Position numbers and translations under genes: made by a program. A model generated the notes under the pieces. That model worked only from the letters and a program-made list of their open reading frames with translations. It did no database searches and had not been told where the DNA came from. Positions 1 through 10,500 of a stretch of DNA of 64,000 nucleotides are shown one piece after another. Source of the stretch: Lindgomyces ingoldianus (taxonomy: Eukaryota; Ascomycota; Dothideomycetes; Pleosporales; Lindgomycetaceae); contig NW_022985164.1 of the NCBI RefSeq assembly GCF_010093535.1, positions 1,725,629 through 1,789,628 on the forward strand, written 5' to 3'. How positions within the stretch are numbered: the first letter of the stretch is position 1; each line of letters starts with the position of its first letter.

Positions 1-400
1 CCTTTACTTTTACTTTATACTTTTACTTTACCTTTACTTAATAACTCTAGGTTATTTTTAAATAAACTTATATAAAATTAACTAAAATAAGTAGAAGTAA
101 GTTTTTAAAGTATTATGTAACACTTTTTTATGCTACTTAGGCTTATTATTATCTGTTCTATCCTCTAAGTTGTAGGACTACTATAAGGGGGGATAATGTA
201 AGGCCGGATGTCCCAGAACGGGCCAGTATGGCCTCACCTGACCTGTTTGGAGGTCGTATGACCTGTGCTTCGTATATAAGCATGAATCCTGACAAGCGAA
301 GCTTGGCAGCGATTCGTCTCTCTTACAATACACTCCTATCTTTCTCCGAAAGCTTGCTCTCAGTGCTATCCGTGCTACTTACCATCCCATCTTTACACCA
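1..400 (+). mobile_element. 3' end of LTR element X (left copy)
   Basis: Bases 1-184 are AT-rich internal sequence, 185-196 is a polypurine tract (AAGGGGGGATAA), and an LTR begins at 197 with TGTAAGG. The same internal/PPT/LTR order occurs inverted at 5374-5743, and the AT-rich part matches pieces of that second copy scattered between 30433 and 31981, which is how the family is recognised. The LTR is cut off at about 400 where an LTR-E fragment begins. No reverse transcriptase is visible, so Copia versus Gypsy is open. The element continues beyond the window's left edge. Confidence 0.7.
185..196 (+). other. Polypurine tract of element X
   Basis: AAGGGGGGATAA directly precedes the TG of the LTR, the usual place where plus-strand DNA synthesis is primed. 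The inverted X copy has the equivalent tract at 5665-5676. Confidence 0.65.
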
Positions 401-529
401 CTCAGAAGCATATAGGAGTGCGTGGGGACTTAATGACCTGGGAATTCCATAGACACCTATAGGCCTTGTACAAAAGGATATCAGAAAACTACTAAGCTAG
501 CTACAGGGGAGAGGTGCGACTAAATACTT
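401..529 (-). repeat. Truncated LTR-E fragment
   Basis: About 129 bp match the middle of LTR-E in reverse orientation (compare 29780-29900). Both LTR termini are missing and there is no target-site duplication, so this is a rearrangement product and not a clean insertion. It replaces the outer part of the X LTR. Confidence 0.75.
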
Positions 530-813
530 TCGCTCAGGACTTTTCAGCCTTGCTTCGGCCGTGGCCGCTAGATCATAGTAGTACGACCTCTCTTACTTGT
601 ATCCTGGGAGTTAGTAGTCGCTGTGGGACTTGTATATGATTAAATACTACAGCCTAATTCTGTTTCTTTAACGGGGTTCGACACATCCAATGATAACGAA
701 CGCTACCCCGAGAACATACAACTACAACTCCAAAGTTCTCGCGAAAATCTCCAGCATCTCCCTGGCTTTGATTCGACGGAAGTACGGAAGTTCGCCAATT
801 CTCATTGTTCACC
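530..813. other. Non-coding, upstream of the HET pseudogene
   Basis: Ordinary base composition with no recognisable repeat or gene. It would have held the promoter of the HET gene. I see no convincing TATA element. Confidence 0.4.
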
Positions 814-2518
814 ATGCGACTTGTCGATGTCCATACGTTTGAGTTCAAGTGGTTTAGCGAAAGTGAGCTACCTAAGTATGTGATTTTGTCCTATAGATGG
901 GGCGACGAGGAAGTCAGCTATCAAGATATGTGCTGGCTCCAGAAGATGAAGTCAATACCGGATAATGTCAAGAACGACCCTGTTCTCTCGCTATTGCTCA
1001 GCCCCATCACTGTAGGATCCCGTTCGGTGACTGAGCGGGAAATAATGGAAAGACCAGGATACGCAAAGATTGTTGGCACGGCAAGATTCGCCAAGGCACT
1101 GGGTTGCAGATACACGCGGGTCGATACATGTCGCATCGGCAAGAGTAGCAGTGCGGAATTGCAAGAAGCCATAAACTCAATGTACTAATGGTACAAGGTG
1201 TCTTGGCTTTGTCTTGTGTACCTTGACGATTCGGCGTCTCCAATAGTCGCCTCTAGAAAGCCTAGAAGATTTCGACCTTTTCGCGCGAATACTGTCCCAA
1301 TTTAGATGGATCACTAGAGGTTGGACACCGCAGGAGCTTGTCGCCCCAACCAGACTGTTCTTCTGCAATCGTGATTGGGGCTTCATGACTGCGAAACATC
1401 ACACCATCGGGATAAAGAAGATTGCACAGGCTACTGGAATACCCCTACGCGTACTCCGGACGGGAGATCTAAGCGATATGTCCATTGCGCAGAGCATGTC
1501 ATGGGCGGCGAACCGGTCCACGACTCGCGTCGAAGACACAGCTTATCGCCTCATGGGTCTATTCGACATCCACATGCCCATGCTCTACGGAGAGGGGTCC
1601 AAGGCTTTTATTCGATTACAAGAAGCAATCATGCAAACTAATTCGGATCAAACTACATTCGCTTGGTAAGACCCCACAGCCGATTTCTCTGCTTTGCGGG
1701 GCTTGCTCGCTCAATCTCCACCCGACTTCCTAGGCTGTAACATAATAACAAAAATGCGGACACCCAACGTGCCTTCCACGATCACAAATCTGGGCCTCCA
1801 AGTACAGCTGAATATCGTCCCCTCGGGTTCAGAGGGTTGCTACAGAGCCACATTGCTGGCGCGGAACCCGCTTGGGAGTCCTGTCAGCATCTTGCTCAGA
1901 AAAGTGAGCCACGAGGGGCAGTACACAAGCTTCGATGCGAAACGTCTCCAGTTCCTGGGCATCAGTGCCTCGGTCGGGGAAAAAGCACAATTCTACGTGC
2001 GGCAGGACCCTATCATCCCCGAGACCTTAATTGTCCCGGACATGCATTGTTTTCGCATAGAATTAAGCATACTATTTCTCGTCAGACTCAGAATCTTGGA
2101 TGCTTGGCCTGCGGGCTTGTGGTCGTCAGACAACAATGTCCTTCTCATAACAAGGAAAGACTCTGGCGTGTTTCTCGGTATTCTCCGGTTAGCGACAGGA
2201 CACGGAAGACCCTATGGGGACTCCATTCCTTTGAATATCTTCCAAGTTCGCTTACGCTTTGAGCGAAGAGAGCGACGTATATGGACTGAAATAGTCAGCA
2301 CAGACTCCGTCTCTAACAACCTCGAACAGGTAGCAAAGACGTGGAAGGCTGCTTTCTTGACGCATGGCACTCCAAGAGGCGATTTGTCGAAGCCTCACCA
2401 TTTAAAAATCAGGTTCCAGGGCCAGGATTTCTTCGTTCAAGTCCGCATGAGATCCGGTCTTTGGGAGGGTAAAATCAGCTTCCTTGTATTAATCCGTTCG
2501 GATCCGGTGGCTGGCTAG
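814..2518 (+). pseudogene. HET-domain protein, broken by two stops and a frameshift
   Basis: HET-domain proteins act in heterokaryon incompatibility and related regulated cell death in filamentous fungi. The N-terminal block is clear: MRLVDVHTFEF, then YVILSYRWGDEEVSYQDM, then VDTC with KSSSAELQEAINSMY. The second block follows in another frame: RWITRGWTPQEL, CNRDWGF, SIAQSMSWAANRSTTRVEDTAYRLMG and MPMLYGEG..AFIRLQEAI. A third in-frame stretch of about 280 codons after the domain is family-typical C-terminal sequence without a named domain. Defects are TAA at 1186-1188, a frameshift between about 1240 and 1256, and TAA at 1667-1669. Both stops are explained by CAA to TAA, a RIP-type change; the first sits where the family commonly has NSMYQWY. 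I chose ATG 814 because MRL is the usual family start. GTAAG at 1666 could be read as a splice donor, but homology runs straight through it. Confidence 0.85.
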
Positions 2519-2730
2519 CTAGGATCTAGGTGGCTGGGAGCCAGAAGGGCTGATGCATATAGACCACCTGTTCCCGTTGTTACAGTCAATCAATCAATTA
2601 TCACATTCAAACATAATCATCTTCTACATCTTACTTCCTCAGCAACGGGACCCAGTCCCCTTTATTGAATGAAATATGGAAGCGGGCATCTCACTCCTTT
2701 TACAAGGGTGGCCTCGGCTTTACTACCTGT

Positions 2731-2871
2731 CTAACTAACGTAGGCATACCAATCCATCTTCTTTAGCACTCCCTGGACGGTTTTCAGCCCTTCTTCTCTA
2801 GTATCATCGCCCTTCTGGTTCGAGATCATCGGGAAATATGATATCGAGAGATTTTGCTTTATATCAGACAT
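2731..2871 (-). CDS. Possible small ORF or exon remnant, 46 codons
   Basis: An ATG at 2871 on the minus strand opens a 46-codon frame with a protein-like composition (starts MSDIKQNLSISYF, ends KKMDWYAYVS) and stops at TAG 2731-2733. A GTTAGT near the end could be a splice donor, so it may be the first exon of a decayed gene. I recognise no family, and chance cannot be excluded at this length. Confidence 0.2.
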   Translation of the reverse strand: MSDIKQNLSISYFPMISNQKGDDTREEGLKTVQGVLKKMDWYAYVS

Positions 2872-3170
2872 TTCCAGCTATTAGACTACTACATCTATGA
2901 AGCTTAGCATACACTGCTCTTAATCGTAGTAATGTCTACACCGACTTTACAACTCCCATTTGGTCCGGCTCGAGCTCATGGTATATTGGACCTGGAATGA
3001 TCGGAGCGGATAGACTGGGGAAGTGTTACCGTCGGCGCATGGGTATAATGTAGCGCGTAGGGAAAGAAGTCTCCTTGCTAACATTTATAATCCGTCGGAG
3101 TCTCCTGGAAGTCTATTTTGTTGGATAAGTTCCATTAATTCGTGGTCGCTGCCACCGGCAAGGTGAACTT

Positions 3171-3203
3171 TTCAGGGCGTAACCCTAACCCTAATTCAGG
3201 GCG
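3171..3203. repeat. Short interstitial telomere-like insert with 9-bp flanking repeats
   Basis: Two CCCTAA units (3183-3194) sit between direct copies of TTCAGGGCG at 3171-3179 and 3195-3203. CCCTAA is the complement of the TTAGGG telomere repeat used by most filamentous ascomycetes. Confidence 0.5.
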
Positions 3204-3255
3204 CAAGGACATTGCAGCTCCTATGCCTGGAGTCATCTAAGCTAAAAGGCGTACA

Positions 3256-3438
3256 TTGAGGAGTGAAGGCCTGATGTGTCTGAGTTGCGCAGCAAGTAAG
3301 CCTGAGGCCATCGTCAAAGCGCTCTATAACCAGGCTGGCAAGCTTGAGGCGCTGGCTGAGATCGTGGGATGCCGGTGGAAGATTCGGCGATATGTACGTT
3401 TTCTAGGCCATCTTGATAACCGGGTCCGATGTTTATAG
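3256..3438 (+). CDS. Unrecognised reading-frame fragment
   Basis: A 60-codon frame with a plausible helix-forming stretch (KPEAIVKALYNQAGKLEALAE) but no family I recognise. Related-looking coding content continues to about 3520 in another frame, ending near GGTAAGAAG, a possible splice donor. It may be a decayed exon; support is weak. Confidence 0.2.
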   Translation: MRSEGLMCLSCAASKPEAIVKALYNQAGKLEALAEIVGCRWKIRRYVRFLGHLDNRVRCL

Positions 3439-3919
3439 CATCTGTATCAGTGCTGCAGTCCCTGCATGAGCGCATCAAGTTGAAGAAGACCCTCAGATGT
3501 AAACTCAAGGTAAGAAGTAAAGAGAAGACTTAAGCCAAGCTCGAGGGGGCCTGCCAAGTCCGGTCGCGACGGCATTCGAATGGTAGCATCTCATTTGACA
3601 ATGCTTGGCTTTGAGCTATATTGTCTTTCATGGTTGGCTGGTTGTGTGCAGACGCCCAAAGTGTTTGGTGTTCATAGCCTGTTTGGTAGGGTTCACCGCA
3701 CAAAATTTAGGCATGCACCCGGCAATCCTTATGAAGTGCTGATATTTTAATTAATGTTAGCTGCGGAGAACCTTGAATTGTTTGGGGAGTACCAAGTGTT
3801 CCAAGGCCGGAACACTTTGAGCACAGGCCTCCGCTAACGGTGTTCCAAGAGTTTTGAGTATACAGTGGTATATTTCAATACCTATCCATGAGGGTTTGTT
3901 CGAACATGATTTGCCTGCA

Positions 3920-3928
3920 TATATAAAA
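3920..3928 (+). promoter_or_regulatory. Candidate TATA box for the dehydrogenase gene
   Basis: TATATAAAA lies about 170 nt upstream of the chosen ATG, a plausible distance for a fungal gene with a leader of roughly 130-140 nt. Sequence only; no start site is known. Confidence 0.3.
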
Positions 3929-4096
3929 TCATCAAAGGCGGGAATAGCCTGAAAGTAGACAAGAGATTGCTCGACACCTCTTGTTTTTGAAATATATCCC
4001 CTCTCGGGGGAACCATCTCGGTGTTTCTCTACGATGTGAACCTTCGATCGTCTAGGAACACGACCAAACCGAGAAGAACAAACCGCACCGAAAACG

Positions 4097-5212
4097 ATGC
4101 ATCTCCCACTTTCTCTCGCCTACGCTCTGGCAATGGTGGCCGGTGCTTTGGCCGTCCCATCGCAACACCTAGACACTCGCCAGCAGCCGTGGAAGTCAAC
4201 AGCCATCGCCACATTTGCCGAGCCATGGGCGTTCGCCTTCCTGCCCGACAGCCGCATCCTCCTCAACGAGAGACGAGGCAACATGCATCTCGTCGACCCA
4301 GCCACCGGGTCCAAGCTCACCATTACCGGTGTACCCACCGTCGCCTACAGCGGCCAGGGCGGTCTCCACGACGTCGCCCTGCACCCCAACTACGCCGAGA
4401 ACAGCATCGTGTATATCAGCTACGCCGAGAGCGGCAGCGGAGGCGCAGGCGGTGCAGTCGTGCGGGCCAAGCTGACGCTCAACGCCAACGGCGGCGCGCT
4501 GTCCAACCTCGAGGTCATCTGGCGCCACACGCAGAGGGCCTCTGGCGGACTCCAATTTGCCTTACGCTTGCTCTTCGGTCCAGACGGCGCGCTGTGGATC
4601 GCGTCGGGAGAGATCAACCAGATGTGGCCGTCGCAGTCCATGACGGGCAACCTAGGGAAGATAATCAAGCTGTACGACAACGGCACAGCCTTCGCGGGCA
4701 ACCCGTTCGCCAGCCAAGGCGCCGTACAGGCGCAGATCTGGTCACTGGGCCACCGCAACCCGCTAGGCATTGACTGGGACGCGCAGGGTCGCCTCTGGGA
4801 GATCGAAATGGGGCCCATGGGCGGCGACGAGCTCAACCTCATCGAGCGGGGCAAGAACTACGGATGGCCGCTCGTGTCCCAGGGAAAACATTACAACGGG
4901 ACGACGATCCCTGCGCACAGCACGCGCCCTGATTTTGCTGCGCCAAAGGCGTTCTGGGTGCCTGTTATCTCTCCGGCTGGCTTGATCATTTACAAGGGGG
5001 ATCTTTTTTCTAGCTGGAAGGGCAATGCTATCATCACTGGGCTTAGCTCGCAATCAATCGTGCGAGTGACCATTACTGGGGATACGGCCAAGGAGGCTCA
5101 GCGCGTTTCCATGGGTAAACGGATGCGCGGTATTCGCGAGGATAAGGATGGCGCCATTTGGGTCATTGAGGATGGTGCTAGTGGCCGCCTCTTGAAGCTT
5201 ACCCCGAACTAG
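4097..5212 (+). CDS. Secreted PQQ-type glucose/sorbosone dehydrogenase-like protein (GSDH family)
   Basis: An intact, intronless 371-codon gene. Family members are six-bladed beta-propellers that oxidise aldose sugars with PQQ and calcium, usually outside the cell. Residues 1-19 are a typical signal peptide ending ALA. Family blocks in order are LLNERRGNMHLV (55-66), GQGGLHDVALHPNY (86-99), RLLFGPDG (157-164), WSLGHRNPLG (215-224), MGPMGGDELNLIERGKNYGWP (238-258), SPAGLIIYKGDLF (292-304) and RMRGIR (342-347). The GHRN and RMRGIR arginines expected to contact PQQ are kept. The block that is normally (N)HFGGR reads LQFALR, so the expected catalytic His is Gln153. ATG 4097 has a good context (AAAACG). 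The family is common in bacteria, and the lack of introns fits, but does not prove, past transfer. There is no RIP damage. The last quarter is less GC-rich at third positions than the rest. Confidence 0.85.
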   Translation: MHLPLSLAYALAMVAGALAVPSQHLDTRQQPWKSTAIATFAEPWAFAFLPDSRILLNERRGNMHLVDPATGSKLTITGVPTVAYSGQGGLHDVALHPNYAENSIVYISYAESGSGGAGGAVVRAKLTLNANGGALSNLEVIWRHTQRASGGLQFALRLLFGPDGALWIASGEINQMWPSQSMTGNLGKIIKLYDNGTAFAGNPFASQGAVQAQIWSLGHRNPLGIDWDAQGRLWEIEMGPMGGDELNLIERGKNYGWPLVSQGKHYNGTTIPAHSTRPDFAAPKAFWVPVISPAGLIIYKGDLFSSWKGNAIITGLSSQSIVRVTITGDTAKEAQRVSMGKRMRGIREDKDGAIWVIEDGASGRLLKLTPN

Positions 5213-5373
5213 ACTTGCGTTAACGAGAGACGCGAGAGGTTTGAGGATCGCATGTATATAAGGTAGATAGTACCTGTTGAATTGAACTCGTTGCGCTTGC
5301 AGTCCATTCCCAATCGCACTCTGTACGATGCGATGACTCCAAGCGCCTCCTTGAAAAAGTACTTGTCCCTTAT
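5213..5373. other. 3' flank of the dehydrogenase gene
   Basis: Short ordinary-composition stretch holding the 3' untranslated region. An AT-rich patch around 5253-5280 could serve polyadenylation. The boundary with the X LTR at about 5374 is an estimate. Confidence 0.35.
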
Positions 5374-5664
5374 TGTTATGCTACCCGCGGTGCTGATTGC
5401 AGACATGGAAGAGATATGTGAGATGCTCAGCCTGAGGTAGAGAGGAGAAAGAACTTAGGCTAGTGTAAAGATGGGATAGTAGGTAGCACGGATAGCACTG
5501 AGAGCAAGGTTTCAGAGAAAGATGGGAGTGTATTGTAAGAGAGACAAATCGCTGCCAAGCCTCGCTTGTCAGAATTCATGCTTATATACAAAGCACAGGC
5601 CATGTGACCCCTAAACAGGTCAAGTAAGGCTATAATAGCCTGTTCTAGAACATCTAGCCTTACA
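5374..5664 (-). repeat. LTR of element X (right copy)
   Basis: Inverted counterpart of the LTR at 197-400; both share long matches such as the segment around GAAAGATGGGAGTGTATTG. The inner terminus (complement TGTAAG at 5664) next to the polypurine tract is certain. The outer end is placed at TGTTAT (5374) because it gives TG..CA ends, but it could lie near 5398. Confidence 0.65.
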
Positions 5665-5743
5665 TTATCCCCCTTTATAGTAGTTCTACAACTTAGAGGA
5701 TAGAATAGATAACAATAGGCCTAAGTAGTATAATAAAGTATTA

Positions 5744-5810
5744 ACGTACCTAACAGGTTGGCCGGCCACACAGGTTGGCCGGCCACTTTTGCCAAGCCCC
5801 CACTAAACTC
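5744..5810 (+). repeat. Left terminal inverted repeat of F
   Basis: Nearly perfect inverted match to 6810-6875. It has two internal direct repeats carrying the palindrome GGCCGGCC, which has escaped mutation. Confidence 0.8.
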
Positions 5811-6809
5811 TACTTATCTATATAATGCCTTAACAACAATACTAGATTAAATCTTCTAAAGAATGTTAAATACAGCTTACTTTTTAGGCTTTTAAATAAA
5901 ACTTAAAACTTTTCTTATAACACACTGCAGCTATTTATAATATCTTTTACATAACACTAAGCAATTAACGCGCTAGACAGCCTTTATAAGCAGAATGCTA
6001 GCCTAAATTAAGGAATTTAACTAAGCTTAAAAAAAAAGTAGTTGTTAAGTATATACTTAAGCTTATTACACATAGATTTCTTTTTAGGCTTACAGCTATA
6101 GCTAATATAGCTAATTCCTTGCCTATAGAGTGTAATCTAGGCTAGGTTAGCTTAAACTAGACTAGTATATAGGTTAAGCACTACCTTAAGTTTATAATAA
6201 AGTTTAATTATAAGTATAATTATAAAAAAGCGCTTTATAAAGATCTAGAGGTTATTTAGGGCTAGTTTTACCTTATAGCTAATATAAAAGCTAAGTATAG
6301 TATCTAAGATAAAAATAAGTATAACTTTAATAAGTTAAGCTTTATAATAAGCTAAATATTAACTAGAGTAGTTATTATAGCTTTAGAGAGATAAAGATAG
6401 CTAAAAGCAATATAGTAAAATAATAAAAAGTAGATAATAGTTATCTAGAGCATTAACATAATAAAGTAGGCTATAAGATTATAGAGCTTTAAGTAGTAAA
6501 TAAAGCTACTACATAACATAGATTACATAAAAAAAAGTAAATTTAAGTAAAAAAGACTTTAATAGTTAAGAATAAAGCTTATCTAACTACTCTAAAGAAG
6601 TTTAGAGCATGTAGTAATAGAAAGAAGCTAAAGACACAGGTGCACGCTAAAAAAAGTAAGCTAAGTTAAAGGCAATATAAGTAGTATAATTAGACTAGGC
6701 ATAACTTACATATGTGTAAGTAAGTAGTAAAAGTAGACTCTAAATAATATCTTATGTTGTATTACTTTATACAGGGCTAAAGTAGGCTATTTTGTGAGAG
6801 AATAGGGTG

Positions 6810-6875
6810 GTTTTAGTAGGGGCTTAGCAAAAGTGGCCGGCCAACCCGTGTGGCCGGCCAACCTGTTAGGTACGT
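6810..6875 (-). repeat. Right terminal inverted repeat of F
   Basis: Inverted copy of 5744-5810 ending TTAGGTACGT, followed by the TA duplication. Confidence 0.8.
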
Positions 6876-7279
6876 TATATAATAACATACTTTACAGGCG
6901 AGTTGCTTACACACCTAAGTTGCTTACTTTTACTAAGACCCTACTAAACTACCTTTTCTACACTAATGTATTTCTAACAACACTACTTAAACATGCTAAA
7001 AAAATGTTAGATATAGCTTACACTCTAAGCTTTTAAATAAAACATAAAACTTTTAAAAAAACATACTATAGCTATGTATAAAGTTTTTTAAAAAATAATA
7101 AATAACTATAGCACTAGATAACCTTTATAAGCTAATTTTATAGCTAACTTATAAAAGCTAGGTAATAATAAAAAGTAGGTAATTATTAAGACTATACTTA
7201 AGCTATATACGCAAGGATTTTCCTCTTAGATAGCATTTATAGCTAATATAGCTAATTCTTTACACGCTAAGCATAATCT

Positions 7280-7570
7280 TGTAACGATCCTCATGAATCG
7301 TTCCATCTCGGGTCGCTCGGATCCTATCCGAAGGGTCCCCGTATCGGCCCTGACCATGACTTGACCCAGTCCCCCGCAGTTACCCCTATTCCTGCATGTA
7401 TTTAGTCGCACCTTGCCCCTGTAGCTAGCTTAGTAGTTTTCTGATATCCTACGTACAAGGCCTATAGGTGTTATTAGTATTCCCAGGTCTCTAAGTCCCT
7501 ACGCACTCCTATATGCCTCTAAGTAGATTTATACTGCATTTAGACCTATTGTCTTACCTGCGCTGTTACA
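7280..7570 (+). repeat. E1 5' LTR
   Basis: 291 bp. Its outer (left) end keeps CpG/CpA-rich sequence such as ATCGTTCCATCTCGGGTCGC, while its inner end is AT-shifted. Confidence 0.9.
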
Positions 7571-10500
7571 TTATATTAAAAAACTTACTTTTGCTAGTAA
7601 CAGCCTTATTATAATATTACATTAATTATTTATTTAACTATGTCTAAGTTCTAAGAAGCGTTTAATTTAGTTTAAGTTACTATTTTTACACACTATTATA
7701 TTAAATTATTTAGTTAGTATAGATAAAATCTTAAAAACTTTTTATTAACTAAAGCCTTTAAGTTTAGAACTTCTTATCCCCTATAATTAAGATTGCCTTT
7801 AGAAAAGTTGTAAAAAGTGTGCTAAAGTAAAAACTTAAAGACTACTAATAACTTATTAAAATTAAAGACAACTACTAATGCCTAACTTTTAACTACTATT
7901 AGATCTTATTATAAAGACTGCAACCTATTCTAGCTGCAGCTAAGGCAAAATGCCTACTTTTAAAACTAAACTACTACTAACCTTAATAGCTAAACTCTTT
8001 TTTATAAGACCTAAAGCTAAAAACCTACTAGATTTAGAGTTAAACCTTAGCAGTATAGCCCTTAAGAACTAAGTTGCTTAATTAAGGGCATAAATTAAAC
8101 AGCTAACTAGATTAAAAACTATTAGTCTTAATTATCCTCTACTAACTACTAAATTACTTTTAATAATGCTTTAAATTACTTTTACTACTTTAATAGTAAA
8201 AGACTTTTTAGGCACCTTTAAGCTTTCTTAAAGCTACTTTACTAAATATATACCTAAGATTAAGAACTTTATAGACAGCAAAGAACTTATGTTTAAATAA
8301 TAGTAAGCTTCTATTATAGACAGACTTAACATTAATGCAGATTACTATTAAAGTAAGTGCGCACACATAGCGTTAGTATAGGAACACACTGCTAGTATTA
8401 CAAAAGAATACTTAGAGCCTAGATACCTAGCTAAATTAGACAACTTTTAGTTTAGAAATATAAAAGAAATAATTAAGCTCTTATAAACATACTTTATTAC
8501 TAGTAATAAAGAGATAAAGGTGTAACAGGCGTTTTAAACTCTAAAGATAAGTAAAGAAAAAGTGTTTTCTACCTTTAAAGCTTACTTTATTAGTGCTACT
8601 GTTAAAGGGTCTGTATTAAAGTTAGAATAGTTTTTTTACCTATAAAAAAAGATACTGCCTAGCTTAAAAGTACTAAACTTAGGTTTTAAGTACACTTAAA
8701 AGAGCTCTTTTAAGACTATAGTAGCCCACCTAATAGCCTATAATATAGAAAGAAGGAATACCCCTGCTATTTTAGAGCAAACTGTTAATTTTACCTAATA
8801 GTCTACTATTAGACCTAGTATAGATTAGTCTTAGAAGGTTTCTAGTAATACATCTAAGGCAGTATACTATTCTAGTGCACTCTAACCTGCACCTTTATTA
8901 GTACTTTAGTTTACCTTAGTTACCTATAGACAATCTAGCTAGACACCTGCTCTAGAAAGACAGACAACTCCTAGCAACTATTATAATTATAGAAAACTAA
9001 GATATTTTACTAGTAACTGCCCTATCTCTAAAGTATAAGAAATAAAGGTAGAGCAGTAAGATTTTAAAAAAAAATTTATAAATATAAATAATTTTAATCT
9101 AGATGCCTTTTAAATAAAAAATAGCAACACTTAGAAAAACTCTTTGTTTTAGGCTTAAGTAAGTATAATCTATTAAACATTAATCTATTGCACTTATTTA
9201 AAGGAAAACACTTTTAAGTCTCTACTATTTTATATTTAAAAAGCATTAAAGTCTGTTTAAATCTTTTAGTTAATACTAGCGCTTATAGTTTTTTATTTAT
9301 TAACTTACTAACTACTAAGTTATTATTTTAATGCTTTTATGTCCTTATCTAATGCTTACTATTTAAAGTTATAGTTAAGGGCTTTTAAGATTAGATCTAA
9401 GTCCCTATCTACTAGTATATCTGCCTGCACATGTAAATTAATAGAAAAAGCATCTAAAACTGCCTTTTTATTATTATAAACTTTAGCTCCTAGAATTACA
9501 TTATTAGCATTAAATAGTTATGTTATTTTAAACTCTATCTAGATATAAAAAGAAATTAGATTATATAGCCTAGTAAATATCTGCTTACTTACAAACCTTT
9601 ACTGCCCTTACTTATGCAACTAACCTAGCCTACGCGCAATAAAGAAGTAGAGCTAGATATTAAACAACATAACGCACTATAGAAAAAGGACTAATTTTAG
9701 CAGTTATGCAGCCTAACAATTCACTGCATTAAGGGTTTGCTAAGGCTACTAAAATTATACAGATCTTCTATTATCTATAGTCTAAAGACACTTAAATTAT
9801 CTTTCTGCTTATCTATTAAGAAGTCTAGAACAGGTCTAAAGGAGGTCTGTTTAGCTACTATTGCCCTAATTTTAGTAAATGCTTTTTATTTTAACATAAA
9901 AAAAAGGGAGAATAAGTTCTTTTTAACTTTTATTTACAAAATTAAGTAGTTAATTAAAGATAAGTAAGCTTTATAGTTAGACACTAAATGTAAAACTAAA
10001 GCATTAGTAAACCTCTAATTGCTCTCTAAATACTATTAGTACTAAGATGTATTTAGCTACACAGCAGCTTACTAGCTACTAGTACATTGTCTATATAACT
10101 ACAAGATTGTCCTTACAGAGCCTCTCCCTAATAGTTATAGTCTGTTGTACAAACAGAACCTTAAGAAGCTAGAGGTAATAAAGAAATATGTTATAAATAA
10201 TCTAAAATATAGCTTTATTAAGCAGAGTTAAAGCCCTTTTACATCTTTTATTTTTTATGTATAGAAACTAAATAGCAACTTATGTATCTGCGTTAATTAC
10301 TGCAAACTTAACGCTCTTACCTGCAAGAATGTGTATCTAATACTGCGCATAAATAAACTTCTGTTAAGACCTACTAAGGCAGTAATCTTTACTAAGTTTA
10401 ATATTTACACAGCTTTTAACAAGATTAGGATAGATCTAAGCTTTAAAAAGTGTACTACCTTTTAGACATAATATAGAACTTATAAGTGTAAAGTTTTGCC

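Larger units (their letters stand above)
2519..4096. other. Intergenic region between the HET pseudogene and the dehydrogenase
   Basis: About 1.6 kb of near-normal composition, slightly AT-richer than the genes. Apart from two weak reading frames and a telomere-like insert listed separately, I recognise no gene, RNA or transposon end here. Confidence 0.5.
5744..6875 (+). mobile_element. F: deletion derivative of a Fot1/pogo-like DNA transposon
   Basis: 1132 bp flanked by TA (5742-5743, 6876-6877). Terminal inverted repeats of about 66 bp start ACGTACCTAACAGG and contain two copies of GGTTGGCCGGCCA. Inside, the left part matches the N-terminal coding half of the transposase in G/H and the right part (about 6590-6780) its C-terminal tail. 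The second half of the catalytic core is missing, which explains the length against about 1.86 kb for full elements. The frames are destroyed by RIP-type stops. The TIR differs from that of D/G/H, so this is a separate subfamily. Confidence 0.75.

Noticed and set aside
228..452. 74-codon frame in the X LTR
   Set aside because: Falls across the X LTR and a truncated LTR-E.
1666..1678. Intron starting GTAAGA in the HET gene
   Set aside because: Protein similarity continues in the same frame across it; a stop from CAA explains the site more simply.
4021..5053. Long alternative frames over the dehydrogenase gene
   Set aside because: GC-rich codon shadows of the real frame; arginine- or alanine-rich with no family match.
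6833..7036. 67-codon frame spanning F and D ends
   Set aside because: It crosses two transposon termini and a TA junction, so it is a chance frame.
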